Shown piece after piece: positions 1-7,762 of a stretch of DNA of 59,538 bases (position 1 is its first letter; each line of letters starts with the position of its first letter). The stretch covers positions 1 to 59,538 of the forward strand of contig JAEWYI010000028.1 in the NCBI GenBank assembly GCA_023395735.1, read 5' to 3'. The translations under genes and the position numbers were made by a program. Under the pieces are notes generated by a model. The model made no database searches, had not been told where the DNA came from, and saw only the letters and a list, made by a program, of their open reading frames with translations. The stretch comes from Cyanobacteria bacterium OH_SFB_17 (GTDB lineage: Bacteria > Cyanobacteriota > Vampirovibrionia > Gastranaerophilales > Gastranaerophilaceae).

Positions 1-2
1 AT

Positions 3-926
3 AATTCTGTTGCAATCGCATTGTCTTCCAGTGATTTTTTCGTCCCCTATTTGACTACAACCCTATACTCCTTAATCAAAAACGCGGATATGAAAAAAAA
101 TTATGACATTGTTATTTTCACCAAGGATATTCAAGAACAAAACAAAAAAATTATTAATAATTTTTTGTCCAAGAGCAATGTTTCGATTCGATTTGTTAAC
201 GTAATTGAAACTTTTGGGGATTTAAAACTCCACACCGATGCAGATGTGACAATAGAAACCTATTTTAGACTAATTGTGCCTTTTGTTATGAAAAAATACG
301 AAAAAGTTTTGTTTTTAGATTCAGATTTGATAATCCAATCAAACATTTGCGAGCTATACGATATTGACCTTAAAAACTATCCACTTGCAGCCTCAGTCGA
401 ATGTTTGATGTCTGCTCTGATAGGACGATTGGGCTCTTACATGTTGAAATATTTAAAAGATGTCTTAAAATTAAAAGAAATTGACAAATATTTTCAAGCA
501 GGAGTTATGCTCTTTAACATAAAATTATTCAACGAAAAAAATTACGGACAAACTTTATTAAATATGGTCGCTAATTACAATTACAAAATAGTTGACCAAG
601 ATGCCCTAAATGAACTGTTTAAAGGAAATATATTATTCATTCCGACAGAATGGAACTATGTTCCTATGCAAAAACACATGAAAGAATTAAAATATGTTGA
701 AAATATGTCCGACGAGATTAGAGAAAAATATTTAGCCGTAAAAAACCCTAAAATTATACACTTTGCAGACAAAGGCAAGCCTTGGTACGACATAAGCGAA
801 AAAGGCGCTTGGAATTTTTGGAAATATGCGATTAAAACCCCGTTTTTTAATACAATTGTTTTAAGATTACTTCAAAAAACATTTAGAAAGCTAATTTTGT
901 TCTACAAAATCCAAAGAAAAATATAA
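3..926 (+). CDS. Glycosyltransferase family 8 protein, 5'-truncated by the window edge
   Basis: This enzyme probably transfers a hexose or galactose from a nucleotide sugar to a lipopolysaccharide or other surface glycan. The reading frame is open to the window edge. The codons before the TTG at 21 (encoding NSVAIA) continue the family's N-terminal strand into SSDFFVPYLTTTLYSL, so the true start lies outside the window and the TTG is internal. The GT8 core is visible: the DxD metal and sugar-nucleotide motif sits in VLFLDSDLII, QAGVMLFNIKLF follows, and there is a late VDQDALNELF segment with a C-terminal KIIHFADKGKPW, typical of LgtC/WaaI-like enzymes. The C-terminus is basic and aromatic (LLQKTFRKLILFYK), suggesting peripheral membrane association. 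Family assignment is firm; the acceptor is unknown. Confidence 0.85.
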   Translation, partial: NSVAIALSSSDFFVPYLTTTLYSLIKNADMKKNYDIVIFTKDIQEQNKKIINNFLSKSNVSIRFVNVIETFGDLKLHTDADVTIETYFRLIVPFVMKKYEKVLFLDSDLIIQSNICELYDIDLKNYPLAASVECLMSALIGRLGSYMLKYLKDVLKLKEIDKYFQAGVMLFNIKLFNEKNYGQTLLNMVANYNYKIVDQDALNELFKGNILFIPTEWNYVPMQKHMKELKYVENMSDEIREKYLAVKNPKIIHFADKGKPWYDISEKGAWNFWKYAIKTPFFNTIVLRLLQKTFRKLILFYKIQRKI

Positions 927-963
927 CTTTTAACTTTATAGAATAATTTTTCACAAAAAAAAC

Positions 964-2301
964 CTATCTGGATTTTTTTTCGCTTCTTTCACGTACAGAA
1001 ATTCTTATCGGAGTGCCGAAGAAACCGAACGCTTCTCTGAGTTTCTTTTCCAAATATCTTTTGTAAAAATCTTTCATCAAGTCCCCGTTGTTTGTGAACA
1101 TTACAAACGTAGGTGGTTGAGTGTTAATTTGGGTTGTATAAAGAATTTTAAGCCTTTTATTTTTCACCGTTGATGGTGGATTCATCGCATAAGCCTCGTT
1201 TATAACTTTGTTCAACAGTCCTGTAGAAACTCGTTTTATAGCTTGTTCATAAACATCTTGCGCACGTTCAAAAATTTGAGGCAATCTCTGTTTTGTCACC
1301 GCACTTATATAAATTTTTGGTGCAAAATCCAAAAACGGAACATCTTTTGCAATTTTTCGCTCAAAATCACGCATGGTATTTGTTTCTTTATTTTCAACCA
1401 AATCCCACTTGTTAATTGCAACCACAAGAGCTTTTCCTGCTTCAATTATTGTAGATGCAATTTTTTTGTCTTGATCTGCAAGACCTTCTGTAGCATCTAT
1501 TACCAACAGCGCAACGTCGCAATCTCTTATCGAACGTATTGCTCTGTCAACCGCAAATTTTTCTACACCCCAGTCAACTTTGGATTTTTTTCTTATCCCT
1601 GCAGTATCAACAATCACAAACTCTTGTTCTTTGTGTATAATTTTTGAATCGATACTATCTCTGGTTGTGCCTGAAACATCTGAAACAATTACTCTTTCTT
1701 CGTTTAAAAGAGAATTTACGATAGAAGATTTGCCCGCATTTGGACGTCCGACTATCGCAATTTTAATAGCTTTTTCGTCTTCTGATTCTTCATCAATTTC
1801 AAAATCTGTTGTTATTACATCCAGCAAATCACCCACACCGCCTGAGCCATGGAGCGCAGAAATAGCCATCGGCTCACCTATTGCAAGCGAATAAAAATCC
1901 GATAGCATCGGCATTGCGTGTTGAGAGTCAATTTTATTTACCACAAGAAAAACAGGTTTTTTTGTTCTTCTCAAAATATTTGCAATATCTTCATCAGCAG
2001 GCTGAACTCCGTCTTTTCCGTCTACTAAAAATATAATTTTATCAGCTTCGTCACACGCGATTTGTGCCTGATCAAAAATAGAATTCATAATCTCATCTTC
2101 GTCTCCTGGGATAATTCCGCCGGTGTCGATTACTGTGAAATTTCTATGTTGCCATTCAACGTCAAAATATATTCTGTCGCGAGTAACTCCGGGCATATCA
2201 TCAACTATAGAGTGTCTTCCACCCACAAGTCTATTTACAAATGTGGATTTGCCTACATTTGGTCTGCCTACTATTGCAACTATCGGTTTTCTTTTGCTCA
2301 T
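964..2301 (-). CDS. der: Ribosome biogenesis GTPase Der (EngA)
   Basis: Der is an essential double GTPase that acts in late assembly of the 50S ribosomal subunit. Two tandem G domains are visible: GRPNVGKST at residues 12-20 with DTGG and NKID, then GRPNAGKSS near 184 with DTAG and NKWD. A C-terminal KH-like domain ends in a basic tail (RERSEKKSR). At 445 residues it has the usual family length. The ATG is preceded on its strand by AAAGGAAT, a good ribosome-binding site. It is divergent from hisG, and the spacer between the two genes is about 70 bp. Several antisense open frames over this gene are shadows. Confidence 0.97.
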   Translation of the reverse strand: MSKRKPIVAIVGRPNVGKSTFVNRLVGGRHSIVDDMPGVTRDRIYFDVEWQHRNFTVIDTGGIIPGDEDEIMNSIFDQAQIACDEADKIIFLVDGKDGVQPADEDIANILRRTKKPVFLVVNKIDSQHAMPMLSDFYSLAIGEPMAISALHGSGGVGDLLDVITTDFEIDEESEDEKAIKIAIVGRPNAGKSSIVNSLLNEERVIVSDVSGTTRDSIDSKIIHKEQEFVIVDTAGIRKKSKVDWGVEKFAVDRAIRSIRDCDVALLVIDATEGLADQDKKIASTIIEAGKALVVAINKWDLVENKETNTMRDFERKIAKDVPFLDFAPKIYISAVTKQRLPQIFERAQDVYEQAIKRVSTGLLNKVINEAYAMNPPSTVKNKRLKILYTTQINTQPPTFVMFTNNGDLMKDFYKRYLEKKLREAFGFFGTPIRISVRERSEKKSR

Positions 2302-2370
2302 TTTTATTCCTTTGCCAGATTGCTTTTTTATTGTATCATGAAAGTAAGAATTAATTTAGAAAGGCACAAA

Positions 2371-3237
2371 ATGGAACAATTAAAAATAGCTATTCCAAAT
2401 AAAGGAAGATTATCGGAAAAGATTTATAACCTTTTAAGCTCTGCAGGGCTCAACTTTCCTTCAAAAAATGAAAGAACTCTGCAAGTAACAACCCACGACG
2501 GAAAATATTCGCTCATTTTTGTAAGAACCCAAGATATCCCGAAATTTGTAGAAGACGGTGTCGCAGATATCGGCTTTACTGGGTTTGATATCGTTACTGA
2601 AACAAAAGTTGATGTGGACAAAATCCTTGATTTGGATTTTGGGCAGTGCGATATGATTGTTGCAGTAAAAGAAGAAGATCCTTTTGACAAAGCTTCTGAT
2701 TTACCTTCTGAGATAAAAGTTGCAACTTCTTTTCCTAATATTGCAAAAGATTATTTTGACAGAATCGGAAAAAACGCTAAAATTATCGAAGTGTCCGGTG
2801 CAACAGAAATTACACCTAGACTCGGGCTTTCAAATGTTGTTGTGGATATCACTTCATCAGGTTCAACTCTAAAATCAAACAAGTTGAAAATCATAGACAA
2901 AATTTTAAGCTCATCTGCTGTTATAATAGCGAGAAAAGGCTTGTCTCCAGAGCAAAAAGAAGCATCTGAAGGACTCTTGCTGGCTTTGAACGCGGTTTTG
3001 AACGCGCGAGAAAAAAAATATCTTATGGCACACGTTCCAAAATCAGCGCTTGAAGAAATCAAATCTTTCCTTCCAGGGCTTTCTTCGCCTACTGTTATGA
3101 CATTGATGGATGATGATAAACACGTTGTTATCCACGTTGTTGTTGATCAAGACAAGGTTTATGACAGTATTCAACACCTAAAATCTCTCGGCGGACAAGG
3201 AATTTTGATTATGACCGTCGATCAAATGGTCAAATAA
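2371..3237 (+). CDS. hisG: ATP phosphoribosyltransferase HisG, long form
   Basis: This is the first enzyme of histidine synthesis, condensing ATP with PRPP. The 288-residue product has the catalytic periplasmic-binding-protein-like fold (IAIPNKGRL at the start, ADIGFTGFDIV) and the HisG signature around ATEITPRLGLSNVVVDITSSG. A C-terminal ACT-like regulatory domain (VIHVVVDQDK...GGQGILIMTV) marks it as the long, histidine-inhibited, hexameric form that needs no HisZ. I chose the ATG at 2371 because AGAAAGG lies just upstream and the protein begins MEQLKIAIPNKGR. An in-frame ATG at 2338 would add 11 residues, and the longer open frame runs antisense through der. No other his gene lies nearby, so histidine genes appear scattered. 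mazG follows after 32 nt, probably co-transcribed. Confidence 0.95.
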   Translation: MEQLKIAIPNKGRLSEKIYNLLSSAGLNFPSKNERTLQVTTHDGKYSLIFVRTQDIPKFVEDGVADIGFTGFDIVTETKVDVDKILDLDFGQCDMIVAVKEEDPFDKASDLPSEIKVATSFPNIAKDYFDRIGKNAKIIEVSGATEITPRLGLSNVVVDITSSGSTLKSNKLKIIDKILSSSAVIIARKGLSPEQKEASEGLLLALNAVLNAREKKYLMAHVPKSALEEIKSFLPGLSSPTVMTLMDDDKHVVIHVVVDQDKVYDSIQHLKSLGGQGILIMTVDQMVK

Positions 3238-3269
3238 AGATTTAGCAAGTATAAAAGAAAGTTAAATTT

Positions 3270-4040
3270 ATGTATGAAAATCTTGAAAAATTAATTGAAA
3301 CCGTCAGAATTTTACGCTCCGAAAACGGTTGTCAGTGGGATAGAGAACAAACTCACAGCAGTTTAAAACCGAATATGCTTGAAGAAGCATACGAGGCTGT
3401 TGATGCGATTGACAATAACGACATGAAACACTTGAAAGAGGAGCTTGGCGACGTTTTGCTTCAGGTTTTGCTGCATTCTCAAATCGCATCGGAAGAAGGT
3501 GCATTTAACCTTGATGATGTTTCAAAAGAACTTAATGAAAAATTGATTCGCAGACATCCACACGTTTTTGGCGACACAGAGGTCAATTCGACAAAAGAAA
3601 TTTTGGAAAACTGGGAAAAAATTAAAAAAGAAGAAAAATCTCACAGAAAATCCATAATGGATGGAATTTCAAAAAGTCAATCTGCATTGATGTCTGCTCA
3701 AAAAATAAGCAAAAAAGCTGTTAAAGTTGGGTTTGAATGGCCTTGTGAAAAGACGTTATACGAATGTGTTTTTTCTGAGATTAAAGAATTTGAAGAAGCT
3801 TGCAGAGAAAAAGAGTTTGAAGACAGGGAAGAAGAACTTGGAGATTTGCTTTTTGCAGTTGTAAACCTTGCTCGTTGGAACAAAATCGATGCTGAACAAG
3901 CTTTATTAAAAGCGAATAAAAAATTTATAACCCGATTTAAAAAGATGGAAGAAATGGCACAAAAACCTTTGGAAGAATATTCTTTTGAAGAATACGACCG
4001 ACTCTGGAAAAAGGCAAAAAACAGCTTGATGGTTTTTTAG
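3270..4040 (+). CDS. mazG: Nucleoside triphosphate pyrophosphohydrolase MazG
   Basis: MazG hydrolyses (deoxy)nucleoside triphosphates to monophosphates and pyrophosphate, cleaning damaged nucleotides and lowering alarmone signals. The 256-residue protein has the two tandem MazG helical domains of the E. coli-type enzyme. The first carries EEAYEAVDAI followed by EELGDVLLQVLLHS, the second EFEEAC followed by EELGDLLFAVVNLARW. Both keep the acidic EExxE...ExxD metal-binding pattern. It starts with ATG, with GAAAG upstream, directly after hisG, so both may share a transcript. The stop codon TAG is followed after one base by a tandem octamer repeat array. Confidence 0.95.
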   Translation: MYENLEKLIETVRILRSENGCQWDREQTHSSLKPNMLEEAYEAVDAIDNNDMKHLKEELGDVLLQVLLHSQIASEEGAFNLDDVSKELNEKLIRRHPHVFGDTEVNSTKEILENWEKIKKEEKSHRKSIMDGISKSQSALMSAQKISKKAVKVGFEWPCEKTLYECVFSEIKEFEEACREKEFEDREEELGDLLFAVVNLARWNKIDAEQALLKANKKFITRFKKMEEMAQKPLEEYSFEEYDRLWKKAKNSLMVF

Positions 4041-4041
4041 A

Positions 4042-4081
4042 AGTTTAGTAGCTTGGAAGCTTGGAAGCTCGCAAGCTCTAG
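4042..4081. repeat. Tandem octamer array, five units (AGCTTGGA type)
   Basis: Five consecutive 8-bp units begin at 4042, 4050, 4058, 4066 and 4074: AGTTTAGT, AGCTTGGA, AGCTTGGA, AGCTCGCA, AGCTCTAG. The 8-bp period is exact with no gaps. The consensus is AGYTTRGA. Related arrays lie at 4140, 19281, 19402, 33908 and 33997, so this is a dispersed repeat family confined to intergenic sequence. Function unknown. Confidence 0.8.
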
Positions 4082-4087
4082 TAGGGC

Positions 4088-4128
4088 GCGGATTTAACCG
4101 CACCAGCTTTAGGATGGGCTTCAGCCCA
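4088..4128. repeat. Two small perfect hairpins between the octamer arrays
   Basis: GCGGATTTAACCGC (4088-4101) and TGGGCTTCAGCCCA (4115-4128) are short perfect inverted repeats, each followed by ACCAG. A degraded version (AAATCCGCACCAG then AAGCCCACTAA) lies at 19381-19405, also between two octamer arrays. Arrays and hairpins therefore seem to be parts of one composite element. Neither hairpin has a T-run, so they are not terminators. Confidence 0.6.
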
Positions 4129-4139
4129 CCAGAACAAAC

Positions 4140-4195
4140 AGCTTAGAAGCTTAGTAGCTCAGAAGCTTGGATGCTTGGAGGTTTAGGAGTTTGGA
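4140..4195. repeat. Tandem octamer array, seven units
   Basis: Seven uninterrupted 8-bp units: AGCTTAGA, AGCTTAGT, AGCTCAGA, AGCTTGGA, TGCTTGGA, GGTTTAGG, AGTTTGGA. The array is in the same orientation as the one at 4042, on the other side of the two small hairpins. It is the longest array in the window. Confidence 0.8.
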
Positions 4196-4225
4196 ATGGT
4201 ATAAGTTTTTGTTTTTAGCATAAAT

Positions 4226-4375
4226 CGTCGCACCGCCTCCCCCCTTGTGGGAGACAAAGCGAACAGCAGAGGGTACGAAGCTAGTGAGCCTGTCGGCGCA
4301 GCTCAGCGAGTGAGAGGCCGACTTTCAGCACGAGCAGAGGCCTGCGAGTGTTAGAAAGTCGGGAGAGGGGGATTT
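4226..4375. repeat. GC-rich intergenic element, candidate dispersed repeat
   Basis: About 150 bases with roughly 60% G+C stand out from surroundings near 30%. A C-run (CCTCCCCCC from 4237) faces a G-run (GGGAGAGGGGG, 4361-4371) at the other end. A perfect 9-bp inverted repeat, CCGACTTTC (4318-4326) and GAAAGTCGG (4354-4362), sits inside. I see no convincing open frame, tRNA or known RNA. The composition and partial terminal symmetry suggest a non-autonomous repeat or an acquired fragment; only one copy is in this window. Confidence 0.5.
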
Positions 4376-4410
4376 AGGAAGTTATGAAGTTACGAGTTAT
4401 TGTAAATAGC

Positions 4411-4439
4411 TTGACTTTGAGAAAATAAATAACTAGAAT
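4411..4439 (+). promoter_or_regulatory. Predicted sigma-70-type promoter of the prepilin-like gene
   Basis: The -35 box TTGACT (4411-4416) and -10 box TAGAAT (4434-4439) are separated by 17 bases. This places the start of transcription about 40 bases before the ATG at 4487. A second TATAAT at 4446-4451 could be an alternative -10. Confidence 0.55.
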
Positions 4440-4486
4440 TAATGGTATAATGAAATTAAATTAAGTTAAAACTGGAGCTTTTGAAA

Positions 4487-5383
4487 ATGAATTTTTGCAT
4501 AAAACAAATAAGGACTGAAAGAAAATTTTGGGCTAAAATTAAGCAAAAATTTATTAATTTTTCTAATGATTTAAAATCGGCTTTTTTTATTAAAAACTTA
4601 AGCAAGTCTCAACGAATTTCAGCTTTTACTCTTGCAGAAGTGATAATTGTCATCGGAATTATCGGGATAGTGGCTCAGATAACCATTCCAACACTTGTAA
4701 ATAATTATCAAAAACAGCAATATGTTATAAGATTGAAAAAAGCTTACACAGAAATTCAAAATTTCTTCAAATTGTACATGGCAGAACAAGGGGTTAATAT
4801 GCTTGGGGAAACCGACTTGTACGATGGCGTGACAGTATTTTCAGACCCAGGCAGACAAGAAATCTGGGATAACGCTATCAAAAAATATTTTAGGGTTGCA
4901 AAATCATGTAAAAGCGGTGACAGCTCTTGTGATTACAAATATAAACAGTTAACAAGGAATCCGGGTACATATATATCTTTTTCAAATAACAGTGGCAGAT
5001 ACACATTATTAACCCTTGACGGTATGGCTTTTGGATTTGGAATCGGACAAATATCATGCCAACCGAATTACGCCTCAACGGGAAAAATGAAAGCTTTATG
5101 TGGACATGTGATAGTCGATGTTAATGGACCAAATGGACCAAATATTGAAGGCAGAGATGTACAAGTCTGGTTTTATATAAATTATGACGGGACATTAATC
5201 CCTATGAGCGGTGTAGATGATCAGATATTCTCAAAGGGCGAAGATTGGCCAACGTCCACAAATTACTGGAGAAACAATCCTGAACTTTGTGGAACAAACA
5301 CAATCCCTGCAGAACTCCCTCCTAATACATATGGACAATGTATTCCAAGAATAATGGAAGAAGGTTGGCAAATGAATTATTAG
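4487..5383 (+). CDS. Type IV prepilin-like (pseudopilin) protein
   Basis: This is a secreted or surface pseudopilin-type protein of unknown partner. The N-terminal motif AFTLAEVIIVIGIIGIV has the hallmarks of a type IV prepilin processed by PilD: a small residue (Ala46) before Phe47 at +1, Glu51 at +5, then a hydrophobic helix ending in IPTLVNNYQK. The leader is unusually long (about 46 residues, basic) for a prepilin. The globular part is Cys- and Gly-containing with no recognisable catalytic motif. Such single-copy prepilin-like proteins are numerous in Gastranaerophilales genomes (recalled family knowledge). I chose ATG 4487 over the in-frame TTG 4481 because GGAG at 4474-4477 is correctly spaced for it. 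No pilus assembly gene lies in the window. Confidence 0.8.
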   Translation: MNFCIKQIRTERKFWAKIKQKFINFSNDLKSAFFIKNLSKSQRISAFTLAEVIIVIGIIGIVAQITIPTLVNNYQKQQYVIRLKKAYTEIQNFFKLYMAEQGVNMLGETDLYDGVTVFSDPGRQEIWDNAIKKYFRVAKSCKSGDSSCDYKYKQLTRNPGTYISFSNNSGRYTLLTLDGMAFGFGIGQISCQPNYASTGKMKALCGHVIVDVNGPNGPNIEGRDVQVWFYINYDGTLIPMSGVDDQIFSKGEDWPTSTNYWRNNPELCGTNTIPAELPPNTYGQCIPRIMEEGWQMNY

Positions 5384-5436
5384 CGAATAATTTTATACTT
5401 CTCGCCTTAAAAATGAAAACCCTTAAAGAGAAATTA

Positions 5437-6291
5437 ATGGAAAACAAAGAAAAAATTTCAAACAAATACGAATACGAAACCTACGTTGAAAAGAACAAGG
5501 AAAAATCTGCCTTTGCGCATAATTTAAACAAAAAAATTTTTGAATCAGGAATAAAAAAAGAAAAAATCAAAGGCTATTGCGATTTTTGCCAAAAAGAAGT
5601 CAAGCTAAGATGCGATTACACAGCAGGCTCTTTAGGTAATATTAATTTCAGAGAATCAATGATTTGTTTAAAATGCCAGCTAAACAACAGAATGAGAGCT
5701 GTTTTTGGGATTTTAAATACGATTATCAAAGAAAAAAATGAAAAATTAGACCTCTTTTGCTATGAACAAATCACAGAATTTTACAAAAAACTTCAAAAAA
5801 AATATAAGAAAAAATGCAACCTCACAGGCAGCGAATATATTGAAAAAGATCTTGCCTCTGGGAAAATAATAAAAGGAATCAGACATGAAAACGCTCTGGA
5901 TTTGAGCTTTCAAGACAATTCGTTTGATATTATAATATCAAACGACGTTTATGAACACGTTCCCGATATAAAAAAAGCATTTAAAGAAGCTTACAGGGTT
6001 TTAAAACCCAGCGGAAAATTGATTTTTACAATACCGTTTTATTCAAATGCCGACAAAACCGAAGCCCGAGCAAAATTTGAAAATGATGAACTGATATTGT
6101 TAAAAGAAAAACAAATCCACGGGAACCCAATGTCACAAGAAGGTTCGCTTGTTTTTTACGATATTGGTTGGGACGTTTTCGATTTTTTGAAAGAAGCCGA
6201 ATTCAAACAATCTTACATCATCCCCGTTTGGGATGAAAAGACTGGAAATATTGACTACGGGCCTATTTTAATATTTGTTGCCGAGAAATAA
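5437..6291 (+). CDS. Zinc-ribbon-containing SAM-dependent methyltransferase
   Basis: Probable class I methyltransferase of unknown substrate. The N-terminal part has CDFC and CLKC pairs (a CxxC...CxxC zinc-ribbon pattern). The C-terminal part is Methyltransf_11-like: ALDLSFQDNSFDIIISNDVYEHV, then AYRVLKPSGKLIFTIPFYS. The usual glycine-rich SAM motif I is replaced by LTGSEYIE, as in some glycan-associated methyltransferases. The start is uncertain: the frame is open from 5338, overlapping the prepilin gene; 5413 lacks a ribosome-binding site; 5437 has AAAGAG seven bases upstream, giving 284 residues. It ends nine bases before the convergent galM. Confidence 0.7.
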   Translation: MENKEKISNKYEYETYVEKNKEKSAFAHNLNKKIFESGIKKEKIKGYCDFCQKEVKLRCDYTAGSLGNINFRESMICLKCQLNNRMRAVFGILNTIIKEKNEKLDLFCYEQITEFYKKLQKKYKKKCNLTGSEYIEKDLASGKIIKGIRHENALDLSFQDNSFDIIISNDVYEHVPDIKKAFKEAYRVLKPSGKLIFTIPFYSNADKTEARAKFENDELILLKEKQIHGNPMSQEGSLVFYDIGWDVFDFLKEAEFKQSYIIPVWDEKTGNIDYGPILIFVAEK

Positions 6292-6300
6292 AACAAATTT

Positions 6301-7521
6301 TTATTTTTCTACATCAAAATCATAAACAATTGTTCTATTGTATTGTTCACCTTTGTGCAAAACAGGTTTTTCTTTGAATTTTGCCATTGCATCAGGGAAA
6401 AATTGAGGTTCTACGCAAAAAGATGATCTTTTTTCATAAATTTTTCCTTCTCTTCCATTAGGCTGAGTAGATTTTCCAAGATGGTTGGCTGTATAAAACT
6501 GAAAACCTGGCAAGTTCGAAGAAACTTTTAATGAAATCCCCGTTTTTTTAGAAGTCACCTTTGCCGCTTCAATTAAGGATTTTCCGTCATAGCCGTCTAT
6601 ACAATAATTTTGGTCAAATCCTGAAGCTTTTTTTATTTGGTCAAAATCTGAATTTATCAAGTCACCTATTCTTTTTTCTTTTCTAAAATCCATCGGAGTT
6701 CCTTCCACGGAAGCTATTTCGCCTGTTGGAAGAGCATATTCTGCTACAGGCGTGTATTTTGAAGAATTCGGCATTTCAACAACATGGTCTAAAACACTGT
6801 TTAATTGAGTGTTTTCACTTCCATCCAAATTAAAATAAGCATGATTTGTCATATTCAAAACCGTATCTTGATCGCAAACGGCTTTGTAATCAACTTTTAG
6901 CCTATTGTTGTCATCAAAAGAATATGTAACCTTTGTTTTTAAATTTCCCGGATAACCGCCCTCTCCGTCAGGTCTGTTTAGTGAAAATTCAACTCCGTTT
7001 TTTAAAATTTTATAATCCCAATTTTTTATATCAAAACCGGCACCTGCGCTATGACAATGAGTTTTTCCGTTATCTTTATTACATTCTAATTTATATTCTC
7101 TATTATTCAAAACAAAAACACCATCTCCGATTTTATTGGCACACGGTCCGATTGTTCCGCCTGCGTGTCCTACAGGAGTGCCGTCATAACCTTCAACCGA
7201 ATTGTATCCTTGCAAAACATCAACCATTTTTCCGTTTTTGTCAGGAACTTTTATTGAAACAATTGTCGCACCAAAGTTTGAAATCCCAACTTCTGCGCCA
7301 TTTTTATTTTTCAACGTAAACAAAAAGGCTTTTTCCCCTTTTTTCGTTTTGCCAAACGGCTGTGTCATAATTTGTACTCCCTCTTTTGATACTGTATCTG
7401 AATTTATTTTTTTAATAAAACAATCCGACTTTAAGCCATTATCGCAAGCGACTTGTTGTTGGCTGTTTTGATTTAGCGCTTTGTGAGTAAAAACATTCGG
7501 CGGTAAAAAATTAATTTGCAT
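6301..7521 (-). CDS. galM: Aldose 1-epimerase (galactose mutarotase)
   Basis: The enzyme interconverts alpha and beta anomers of hexoses. The GalM fold is clear: NFGATIVSIKVPDKNG at the start, the catalytic His in NMTNHAYFNLDGS, a second active-site His near KTHCHSAGAG, and the catalytic Glu in SFCVEPQFFPD. The 406-residue protein is longer than usual because of about 70 N-terminal residues that are polar and Gln/Asn/Lys-rich (beginning MQINFLPPNVF), with no signal peptide. The start at 7521 is supported by AAAGGAG on its strand; a longer open frame upstream is rejected. It is divergent from the giant autotransporter gene. No Leloir-pathway neighbours are present. Confidence 0.92.
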   Translation of the reverse strand: MQINFLPPNVFTHKALNQNSQQQVACDNGLKSDCFIKKINSDTVSKEGVQIMTQPFGKTKKGEKAFLFTLKNKNGAEVGISNFGATIVSIKVPDKNGKMVDVLQGYNSVEGYDGTPVGHAGGTIGPCANKIGDGVFVLNNREYKLECNKDNGKTHCHSAGAGFDIKNWDYKILKNGVEFSLNRPDGEGGYPGNLKTKVTYSFDDNNRLKVDYKAVCDQDTVLNMTNHAYFNLDGSENTQLNSVLDHVVEMPNSSKYTPVAEYALPTGEIASVEGTPMDFRKEKRIGDLINSDFDQIKKASGFDQNYCIDGYDGKSLIEAAKVTSKKTGISLKVSSNLPGFQFYTANHLGKSTQPNGREGKIYEKRSSFCVEPQFFPDAMAKFKEKPVLHKGEQYNRTIVYDFDVEK

Positions 7522-7676
7522 AATTACTCCTTTAATATCTATTATAATAAAAAAATAATTTATATAAAATCTACACTTTTTATACGAAATTTTACAATAA
7601 GAGTGCATTTTTAGGCTTATTTTCCGATTTAATAATAAAATATTATTATCCCGTATGCAGAAAAGAAAAGAAAAAT

Positions 7677-7698
7677 AAACTATTTTAAAAAATAGTTT
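7677..7698. promoter_or_regulatory. Perfect 10-bp inverted repeat upstream of the autotransporter
   Basis: AAACTATTTT (7677-7686) and AAAATAGTTT (7689-7698) form a dyad with a two-base centre, in the spacer between galM and the autotransporter. It could be an operator. There is no T-run, so it is not a good terminator. The same ten bases end the arms of the inverted repeat at 34258-34305, which may be chance in such AT-rich DNA. Confidence 0.45.
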
Positions 7699-7762
7699 AT
7701 TAAAAAATCAAAAGTGGAAAAATAGTACTAAACCCAATACAATTTACAACACCGCAAAAAAA

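Noticed and set aside
1243..2341. Plus-strand open frames over der
   Set aside because: Antisense to a fully conserved GTPase gene; no ribosome-binding sites.
2062..2370. Upstream extension of hisG
   Set aside because: It runs antisense through the start of der; ATG 2371 has a ribosome-binding site and matches the family start.
4088..4128. Small hairpins as intrinsic terminators of mazG
   Set aside because: No T-run follows either stem.
4042..4195. Octamer arrays as a CRISPR array
   Set aside because: Units are 8 bp with no unique spacers and no cas genes nearby.
6933..7471. Open frames antisense to galM
   Set aside because: Shadow frames opposite a conserved enzyme.
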